From Rhizobium sp. CC-YZS058 (lineage in GTDB: Bacteria; Pseudomonadota; Alphaproteobacteria; Rhizobiales; Rhizobiaceae): 64,000 bases of DNA. Positions within the stretch are counted from its first letter, which is position 1. Each line of letters opens with the position of its first letter. The position numbers were made by a program, and so were the translations under genes. The notes below the pieces were generated by a model. That model ran no database searches. It had not been told where the DNA came from and saw only the letters and a program-made list of their open reading frames with translations. Positions 55,786-64,000 of the stretch are shown piece by piece. Location: NCBI RefSeq assembly GCF_034720595.1, contig NZ_JAYESJ010000001.1, forward strand, positions 701,001-765,000, written 5' to 3'.

Positions 55786-56645
55786 TGGCAAAGACGGTCG
55801 ATCAGCTGCTGGCTCGGCTTCGCAGTGCGCTCAAGGCCGCCGATTTCGACGATCCCGGCCAGGAAGCGCGCCTCCTCCTGGGCGGTCTTCTCGATCTGAC
55901 GGCGAGCGAGATGCTGAGCCGCGGCGACCGGCCGGTCTCTTCGGCGGACGAGCAGAAGGTGGAACAGGCGCTTGCCCGTCGCCTGGCGCGGGAGCCGATC
56001 TACCGGATCCTCGGCCACCGGGCCTTTCGCGGGCTCGATTTGGCGCTGTCTCCTGGAACGCTGGAGCCGCGGCCGGATACGGAGACCCTTGTCGATGCAA
56101 TGCTGCCGCATGTCCGCGCGCGGATCGCGGACACCGGCGGCTGCCGGATTCTCGACCTCGGCACCGGAACCGGCGCCATTCTCCTGGCGCTGCTTGCCGA
56201 GGCGCCGGAGGCGGAGGGGGTCGGGGTCGATCTGTCTTCTGATGCGCTGGTGACGGCGGCGCGCAATGCCGAGGCGCACGGTCTTTCGCCGCGCGTGACG
56301 CTGATCGAGAGCGACTGGTTCGTGAATGTCTCCGGCCGTTTCGATGTCATCGTCTCCAATCCTCCCTATATACCGACAGAGGTGATCGGTGGGCTGGACC
56401 CCGAGGTTCGCAACCACGACCCGCTCGCTGCCCTGGATGGCGGTGCCGACGGCCTCGATGCCTACCGTGTCATCGCCGCTCGAAGCCGCACTTTCCTGGA
56501 AGAGGGCGGGACCGTCGGCGTCGAGATCGGCTACGATCAGAGAGAATCAGTCTCAGGCCTCTTCGAGGCCGAGCGCTTCCGCCGAATCGCAGCGCTGCGC
56601 GATCTGGCGGGGCAGGACCGGGTGCTGGTCTTTGCACCAGCTTGA
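55785..56645 (+). CDS. prmC: release factor glutamine N5-methyltransferase
   Basis: A 286-residue SAM-dependent enzyme that methylates the GGQ glutamine of release factors. Motif I LDLGTGTGAI is near 125-134, and the catalytic NPPY is at 192-195 (VSNPPYIPT). The N-terminal helical bundle (1-80) recognises the release factor. Its start overlaps the prfA stop by one base (TGATG), so the two are coupled. Confidence 0.95.
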   Translation: MAKTVDQLLARLRSALKAADFDDPGQEARLLLGGLLDLTASEMLSRGDRPVSSADEQKVEQALARRLAREPIYRILGHRAFRGLDLALSPGTLEPRPDTETLVDAMLPHVRARIADTGGCRILDLGTGTGAILLALLAEAPEAEGVGVDLSSDALVTAARNAEAHGLSPRVTLIESDWFVNVSGRFDVIVSNPPYIPTEVIGGLDPEVRNHDPLAALDGGADGLDAYRVIAARSRTFLEEGGTVGVEIGYDQRESVSGLFEAERFRRIAALRDLAGQDRVLVFAPA

Positions 56646-57079
56646 AGCAGGCTTGGCACTGTATTTCGCGGTGACGAGGCTTAGGTCGCTGCATCTGTGA
56701 GTGGCAGGTTCCGAACGCAAGGCGGGACATGTTCTTTCGGAAAACATGAAGAAAGAGCTTGGAATCCCTGCTCAGGCGGTCTAGGTTGCGGCCACGCACT
56801 GGGCAGACGGCTTGGACTAGAGGATTCGTTCCGGTCAGGCCTCGCCGCGAGAAGTGCTCTCACGGAAGAGATGCGAGATTGGCAGAGCCTGGTGCGGGTA
56901 TCTGTTACGGTTGACTTGAACCAGCGACGTGCCGTCACCGGCATTTTTGTCGCGCTGTGCCGATAGATGCGGCCATCCTCCAAGAGGAGGCCCGAGCTGA
57001 ACGGCCGGATCCAAGGGCGTCGTCCCAGGAACACCACGACCACCAACTAGATTCTCAAGAGACTTTGGGTGATGAAAGA
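56646..57079. other. 434-base intergenic region, no gene supported
   Basis: Between prmC and the DUF4167 gene. Open frames here are GTG-started and lack ribosome-binding sites. A small inverted repeat, CATGTT/AACATG with a nine-base loop, lies near 56728-56748. The base composition is less GC-biased than the flanking genes. It should hold the DUF4167 promoter and might hold an untranslated RNA, which I cannot show. Confidence 0.5.
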
Positions 57080-57952
57080 ATGAGGCCAGGACAGCAGAAT
57101 AAGCGCGGCCGCGGGCGTAACAACAACAATAACAACAACAATGGCGGCGGCGGCGGCAACAATCATAACCGGAAGGGGCAGAACCCGCTCACCCGGACCT
57201 ATGACAGCTCCGGCCCCGATGTGAAGATTCGCGGTACCGCGCAGCACATTGCCGAGAAATATGCCGCCCTTGCGCGCGATGCGCAGAGCGCCGGCGACCG
57301 GGTCATGGCGGAGAACTATCTCCAGCACGCTGAACATTACAACCGCATCATCGCCGCTGCCCAGGCGCAGCTGCAGGAACGCTTCCAGCGCGAAGACCGC
57401 CAGTCCTATGAGGGCGCGGATCTCGACGGCGCGGACGGCGATGACGATCAGGATCAGGGCTATGACGAGGCGCCAGCGGTCATCCAGCCGCCGCGCCAGC
57501 AGCAGCCGCGCAGCTTCCAGCCGCGCGAACGGGAAAACCGCGATCAGCAGCCGCGCGAAAACCGCGGCGAGGGCCGTGCCGACCGGCAGCCGCGCGAGGA
57601 CCGCGGCGACGCGCAGACCCGTGAGACACAGCCGCGGGACGCGCAACCGCGTGAAACACAGGCCCGCGACACGCAGCCCGCCCGCGATGTGCCGGTGCGC
57701 GAGCCGCAGCCGGCCCCCGCAGCGTCGCATGCCCCCGAGCCTGTGGACGATGGAACCGGCCCGCAGCCGGTGATCGAGGGCACGCCCGTCGAAGTGTCGA
57801 TCGAGGAGGAAGTCTCCGGCTCCGCTGCCCGTGCGCCGAGCCGGCGTCGTGGAACCCCGCGTCCCCGCCGCCCGCGCCGCACGGACGCTGCCGGCGAAGA
57901 GGGTGCGGCGGGCGACCAGCCGGAAACCCCGGCCCTGGCCGCCTCGGAATAA
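57080..57952 (+). CDS. DUF4167 domain-containing protein with Asn/Gly-rich start
   Basis: A 290-residue, mostly disordered protein. Residues 1-13 are basic (MRPGQQNKRGRGR), then eight Asn (14-21) and five Gly (22-26), encoded by near-identical codon runs. The DUF4167 domain (about 32-105) contains KIRGTAQHIAEKYAALARDA and MAENYLQHAEHYNRI. Beyond about 150 the chain is low-complexity with QPRE/QTRETQPRD repeats and an Arg-rich end (RRRGTPRPRRPRR). The RNA-binding-like composition suggests a nucleic-acid role (inference). Confidence 0.85.
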   Translation: MRPGQQNKRGRGRNNNNNNNNGGGGGNNHNRKGQNPLTRTYDSSGPDVKIRGTAQHIAEKYAALARDAQSAGDRVMAENYLQHAEHYNRIIAAAQAQLQERFQREDRQSYEGADLDGADGDDDQDQGYDEAPAVIQPPRQQQPRSFQPRERENRDQQPRENRGEGRADRQPREDRGDAQTRETQPRDAQPRETQARDTQPARDVPVREPQPAPAASHAPEPVDDGTGPQPVIEGTPVEVSIEEEVSGSAARAPSRRRGTPRPRRPRRTDAAGEEGAAGDQPETPALAASE

Positions 57953-57979
57953 CCAGGTCCGTACTGAACATCGAAAGCG

Positions 57980-58007
57980 AAAGGGCGGCGGCAACGTCGC
58001 CCTTTCT
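57980..58007 (+). terminator. probable terminator after the DUF4167 gene
   Basis: AAAGGGCG at 57980-57987 pairs with CGCCCTTT at 57998-58005, with a ten-base loop. The T content of the 3' arm supplies a short T-run. It lies 28 bases past the stop codon. Confidence 0.65.
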
Positions 58008-58069
58008 GCATTGTGCCTACCGGCAGAACATGGTGATCTCGGCGCCAGGCGAGAGGGGAGGGGAGCGCA

Positions 58070-58675
58070 ATGTCTGACGGGCAACAGGTCTGGACGGTTC
58101 TGGAGACACGGTCCATCATCAAGGACCGCTGGATGCGCCTGCGCGCCGACGCCTGCCAGACACCGTCCGGCCAGCGCATCGACCCCTATTACGTTCTCGA
58201 TTATCCCGATTGGGTCTGCGTGGTGGCCATCACGCCCGAGGGCGAGCTGGTTCTGGTCCGCCAATATCGTCATGGCGCCGGTGAGGTTCTGCTCGAATGC
58301 GTCGCCGGCGCGATCGATCCCGACGATGCGGATCCGGCCGCCGCGGCGGCCCGCGAACTCATGGAAGAAACAGGCCATGGCTGCGCGCGGATGATCCCGC
58401 TCGGCGCGCTCTACGCCAATCCCTCCATGCAGGCGAACCGGATGCATTCCTTTCTGGCGCTCGATGCTCGTCCCGTGGGCCGTCAGCAGCTTGAAGCGGG
58501 TGAGGAAGGCTTGACGGTCGAGCGTCTGCCGCTTGCTTCCGTGCTTGTTGGCCTCGGCCAGGGGCTGATCGGCCAGTCCATGCATGTGGCGGCCATCCTT
58601 CTTGCCGTTCAGCATATCCAGCGTCTTGCCCCGGCGGGGGAGGGGAGGCTGCCGGAGCCGGATTTCGCGCGGTGA
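58070..58675 (+). CDS. NUDIX hydrolase
   Basis: A 201-residue protein. The Nudix box AGAIDPDDADPAAAAARELMEETG is split here for reading: AGAIDPDD near 86-93, then AARELMEETG near 98-107, so REx2EExG is intact. The ADP-ribose/ADP-sugar pyrophosphatase style (VLVRQYRHG before the box) is likely, but the substrate is not certain. The DUF429 gene starts on its stop codon. Confidence 0.88.
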   Translation: MSDGQQVWTVLETRSIIKDRWMRLRADACQTPSGQRIDPYYVLDYPDWVCVVAITPEGELVLVRQYRHGAGEVLLECVAGAIDPDDADPAAAAARELMEETGHGCARMIPLGALYANPSMQANRMHSFLALDARPVGRQQLEAGEEGLTVERLPLASVLVGLGQGLIGQSMHVAAILLAVQHIQRLAPAGEGRLPEPDFAR

Positions 58676-59538
58676 TGACCCGGATGCAGATGCCGGCCCT
58701 CTCCGGCGACGACCTCGAAGGGGCCATGACGGTCTACGGCGTCGATTTCACCTCCGCTCCCTCCCGCAGGAAGCCGATTGCCTGCGTCGAATGCCTGTTG
58801 GAGGGGACGACATTGCGGGTCACCGCGCTGCACGGCTGGCCGAGCTTCGAGGGCTTCTCGACCATGCTGGCCTCGCCGGGTCCCTTCATCGCCGGGCTCG
58901 ACTTCCCCTTCGGCCAGGCCCGCAGATTCGTCGAGACGATCGGCTGGCCACGCGACTGGGCCGCCTATGTCGGCCTTGTGTCCACGATGACGCGTGCCGA
59001 GTTCCACGAGACCCTGACCGCCTATCGTCTCCCACGCGACAAAGGCGACAAGGAGCATCGCCGCCAGGTGGATGTTGCCACCCGCGCGATCAGTCCGCAG
59101 AAGCTGCATGGCGTGCCCGTCGGGCTGATGTTTTATGAAGGCGCGCCACGACTTCTGGCCTCCGGCGTCACGATCCCGCTTCTGCAGCATGGTGATCCGC
59201 GGCGCATCGTGGTCGAAGCCTATCCGGGTGTGATGGTCCGTCGGCTGATCGGTTCGCGGTCCTATAAGTCCGATGACCGCGCCCGCCAGACAGCCGACCG
59301 GCTGGCCGCCCGCCGCGATGTGATGAGCCGGCTCAAGGCGGAAGGCGGCGCCCTTCATGGACTGACCCTCGAGGCGCCCGACGCGCTGGCGGAGGATGCG
59401 AGCGGCGATTCCCTGGATGCGCTGATCTGCGCCGTCCAGGCGGCGTGGGCCTGGCGGGAGAGGCGGCGGAATTTCGGCATTCCGGCGCTGGCCGATCCGC
59501 TCGAAGGCTGGATCTGCGACCCAAGCCTCATCCGCTGA
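58675..59538 (+). CDS. DUF429 domain-containing protein
   Basis: A 287-residue protein with MTVYGVDFTSAPSRRKPIAC near residue 18, an RNase H-like opening strand, and GLDFPFGQARRFVE near 72-85, both typical of DUF429. The C-terminal DSLDALICAVQAAWA matches the family's DALDALLCA motif. Predicted nuclease-like fold; function unknown. The ATG at 58675 shares a base with the Nudix TGA. A later ATG at 58726 (MTVYGVDF) is a possible alternative start. Confidence 0.82.
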   Translation: MTRMQMPALSGDDLEGAMTVYGVDFTSAPSRRKPIACVECLLEGTTLRVTALHGWPSFEGFSTMLASPGPFIAGLDFPFGQARRFVETIGWPRDWAAYVGLVSTMTRAEFHETLTAYRLPRDKGDKEHRRQVDVATRAISPQKLHGVPVGLMFYEGAPRLLASGVTIPLLQHGDPRRIVVEAYPGVMVRRLIGSRSYKSDDRARQTADRLAARRDVMSRLKAEGGALHGLTLEAPDALAEDASGDSLDALICAVQAAWAWRERRRNFGIPALADPLEGWICDPSLIR

Positions 59539-59581
59539 AAGGCCGCTCTTTCGAAGACGCGTTTTTTCCTCTGCAGACCTG

Positions 59582-59610
59582 CTTTAATTCCCGAAATTTC
59601 CCTCCCATAT
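59582..59610 (+). promoter_or_regulatory. candidate heat-shock (RpoH) promoter of clpB
   Basis: CTTTAA at 59582-59587 and CCATAT at 59605-59610 are separated by 17 bases. This fits the alphaproteobacterial sigma-32 pattern (CTTGAA-N16/17-CCATAT) with one mismatch in the -35. The distance to the clpB start is about 125 bases. A weaker CTTGCC-N17-CCCAAC match lies at 59662-59690. Confidence 0.5.
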
Positions 59611-59733
59611 GTCAGTCAAGCGTTCGCCCGCGACCAAACGGGACGGGCGAGAATCGACGGGCTTGCCGCAATCGGGAGCCTGATCCCAACCGCCGCTGCG
59701 CGCCGTTTCGGGCGCATCGGTCTGACGGAGGTT

Positions 59734-62346
<2,613 letters not shown>

Positions 62347-62413
62347 GTGTCGCCTCTCGAGTGGCATGCCTGTCTCGGCATGCTGCTTCCGCAGGCTGAG
62401 ACGGAAATGAAAA

Positions 62414-62446
62414 AGGGCGGCTTCCGCGAGGAGGCCGCCCTCTTTT
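62414..62446. terminator. bidirectional terminator between clpB and the M23 peptidase gene
   Basis: AGGGCGGC at 62414-62421 pairs with GCCGCCCT at 62434-62441. It is flanked by an A-run on the left and CTTTTC on the right, so it can end transcripts arriving from both convergent genes. Confidence 0.85.
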
Positions 62447-62466
62447 CATGACTCCGATCGCCACCC

Positions 62467-64000
62467 CTACTGCGTCGCCGATGCGACCTCGCCGCCATTG
62501 TCCTTGGCGAGCAGTTCGTCGATGCGATGCCGTTCGTCCTCGAACTGGGCCAACGCCTTGCCGTCCAGCGATTTCCCGCCCGGCAGGCGGATGCGCAGCG
62601 GATCGACGCGGTTGCCGTTGACGATCAGTTCGTAATGAAGATGCGGCCCGGTCGAAAGACCGGTTGTGCCGACCCAGCCGATCACCTGACCTTGAACCAC
62701 ACGGGCGCCGGGCTTCACGCCCTTGGCGATCGCGCTCTGGTGATTGTAGGAGGAGACATAGCCATTGGCATGGCGGATCAGGGTCTGGTTGCCATAGCCG
62801 CCCGAATCCCAGCCGGCCTTTTCCACCGTGCCGTTGCCGGCCGCGATGATCGGCGTTCCGCGCGGGGCGGCCCAATCCACCCCGGTATGCATGCGCGAAA
62901 AGCCGAGGATCGGATGGCGGCGCATGCCGAAACCGGAGCGGAAGATGCCGTTCGGCACGGGATTGCGCAGCAGGAACTGGCGAATGCTCTTGCCCTGCTC
63001 GTTGTAGTAATCGACCGAATTGTCGTCCGGATCCTGGAAGCGATAGAAGCGCGTCTCGGCATCGCCGAAGCGGGCGTTGACGTAAAGCAGCTCGGAGCTG
63101 TCCGTCGCGCGCCCGCTGTCATCCGCAACCGAGAAGAAGGCCTCGAGCGAATCCGACGGTTTCAGCTGCGCCTGGAAATCGACATTGCTGGCGAGCAGCT
63201 TGACGAGCTGCGAGACCATGCTCTGATTCATGCCGTAGGAGAGGGCGGCGCGGTAGACCCCGTCATAGACGCGGGGCAGATCGCGGCCGGCGGCAATGGT
63301 CGGTGCGCCCGTGTCGTCGAAGGCGGTGTTCACCGCATCGAGCGGCGCCGGCGCCTCGCCCCGCACGAAGGCGCCATCGTCATCGAGCGCCATGGTCAGG
63401 AGATGCTGCGCGCCCTTGCCGTAGACGCTGGCCCGAACGACCTTGGCCTCGTCGTTCTGCCCCTTCTGGATGATGCCGATCCGCACGACATCGCCTTCGC
63501 GGAAGGTGTCGGACTTCAGCTCGCGCTTCAGCACCTCGGCAATATCCGCCGCCTGCGCACGCCCGTATCCGGCTGCAACAAGGGCGGCCGCCATCTCCGT
63601 CTCGCGGCGGATCGGGATGACGTCGTCGGCATATTCGGCGCTCTGGTCGCTGATGGTCTCGAACGGCGTCACCGTCATGTTCTCTTCGACGACGCGGGCA
63701 GCCAGGCCCTGCATCAGATCGAGATCATTGCTCTCGGAAGAGAAGCGGCGCGGATCGACATAGAAGAGCGAGGCCAGCTGCGTGTTGCCGTCGGTCAGCG
63801 CTGCGCCATTCGACCGGACGTTCTCCTCCACCTCGTCGAGCGTCATGGAGGGGCCGAAGGCGAGCGTCGACCCCTTCAGCGGAAAGTCGACGGTCTTCAG
63901 GGCGACTTCGGATTCCACATCCGAGCCGTAGATCGTCCCGGTGCGGCTGGGGGCAGGGGCCTCGGCCTTCTCGTCATTGGAAAAGATCGCCAGCGGATCG
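62467..64000 (-). CDS. M23 family peptidase (murein endopeptidase-like), partial
   Basis: The 5' end lies beyond the right edge; 511 codons are visible. The C-terminal LytM/M23 domain has the zinc ligands in MHTGVDWAAPRGTP and HLHYELIVNG, and GGYGNQTLIRHANGYVSSYN between them, so catalysis is likely. The preceding long region contains a LysM/OPA-like segment (GDVVRIGIIQKG) as in MepM-type endopeptidases that cut peptidoglycan cross-links. The frame is open from an internal GTG to the window end, so the true start and membrane anchor are not visible. Confidence 0.88.
   Translation of the reverse strand, partial: DPLAIFSNDEKAEAPAPSRTGTIYGSDVESEVALKTVDFPLKGSTLAFGPSMTLDEVEENVRSNGAALTDGNTQLASLFYVDPRRFSSESNDLDLMQGLAARVVEENMTVTPFETISDQSAEYADDVIPIRRETEMAAALVAAGYGRAQAADIAEVLKRELKSDTFREGDVVRIGIIQKGQNDEAKVVRASVYGKGAQHLLTMALDDDGAFVRGEAPAPLDAVNTAFDDTGAPTIAAGRDLPRVYDGVYRAALSYGMNQSMVSQLVKLLASNVDFQAQLKPSDSLEAFFSVADDSGRATDSSELLYVNARFGDAETRFYRFQDPDDNSVDYYNEQGKSIRQFLLRNPVPNGIFRSGFGMRRHPILGFSRMHTGVDWAAPRGTPIIAAGNGTVEKAGWDSGGYGNQTLIRHANGYVSSYNHQSAIAKGVKPGARVVQGQVIGWVGTTGLSTGPHLHYELIVNGNRVDPLRIRLPGGKSLDGKALAQFEDERHRIDELLAKDNGGEVASATQ

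Noticed and set aside
56697..56966. An 89-codon GTG-started open frame after prmC.
   Set aside because: No ribosome-binding site, no recognisable domain, and composition unlike the neighbouring genes.
59662..59690. Second candidate RpoH promoter (CTTGCC-N17-CCCAAC) before clpB.
   Set aside because: It matches the -10 less well than the site at 59582-59610. Kept only as an alternative.

Overview
The window is a 64 kb stretch of high-GC alphaproteobacterial chromosome. Protein families and gene neighbourhoods (tlpA-argH-lptM-lysA-TIGR02302, ftsEX near hpt and cpdR, lysC-ptsP-prfA-prmC-DUF4167, DUF1236, DUF2125 and DUF1178 proteins) point to Rhizobiaceae (Rhizobium/Agrobacterium-like). The genus cannot be settled from the sequence alone. 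Nearly all of it is densely packed housekeeping sequence. I saw no prophage, transposase, integrase, CRISPR array or restriction system, and no clearly broken gene. The first gene (DUF1236) and the last (M23 peptidase) run off the window edges.

Layout. 0-9.6 kb: DUF1236 protein, queuosine-precursor transporter with a possible preQ1-like leader, rpmB, DUF3108, an EamA exporter, a cupin protein overlapping gloB, a methyltransferase, the hisC-tyrC pair, DUF2125 and a ChaC-like cyclotransferase. 9.6-18.5 kb: acyltransferase, YdcF, ftsX/ftsE, an acetyltransferase, a one-TM protein, hpt, cpdR and the TIGR02302 membrane protein. 18.6-23.4 kb: lysA, lptM, argH, tlpA and a 3-hydroxyacyl-CoA dehydrogenase. 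23.5-29.6 kb: small hypothetical proteins, tRNA-Leu(CAA), YqaA, DsbB, HNH, a DNA glycosylase, gluQRS and a BrkB-family protein. 29.7-34.2 kb: SDR, twin-TM protein, PduO-type adenosyltransferase, rhomboid protease and etfBA. 34.5-39.3 kb: two small ORFs, an acyl-CoA synthetase, and a translationally coupled flippase-acetyltransferase pair. 39.4-46.6 kb: secA, a parvulin isomerase, argJ-GNAT-mutT, and a solitary Flp pilin with a small membrane partner. 46.6-50.8 kb: methyltransferase, ComF, grxC, nitrilase-like, DUF1178 and ubiG. 51-64 kb: lysC, ptsP, prfA, prmC, DUF4167, Nudix, DUF429, clpB and an M23 peptidase.

Functional threads are amino-acid biosynthesis (hisC, tyrC, lysA, argH, argJ, lysC), envelope biogenesis and division (ftsEX, secA, PPIase, lptM, TIGR02302, M23 peptidase, flippase), protein quality control (clpB, DsbB, TlpA, PPIase), translation (rpmB, prfA, prmC, gluQRS, tRNA-Leu) and electron transfer/acyl-CoA metabolism (etfBA, HBD, acyl-CoA synthetase).

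The least ordinary signals lie between genes. (1) A compact hairpin plus A-rich tail in the yhhQ leader resembles a preQ1-I riboswitch reaching the start codon. (2) Two perfect TTAA-N7-TTAA (CtrA-type) boxes sit beside ftsEX, one carrying a GANTC methylation site, about 2 kb from cpdR. A near-match lies upstream of the orphan Flp pilin. (3) Two families of tandem heptamers lie in inverted orientation between hpt and cpdR. (4) Two inverted copies of a palindromic interspersed repeat follow cpdR. I found no obvious new multi-gene system; the candidates above are regulatory or small-ORF observations.
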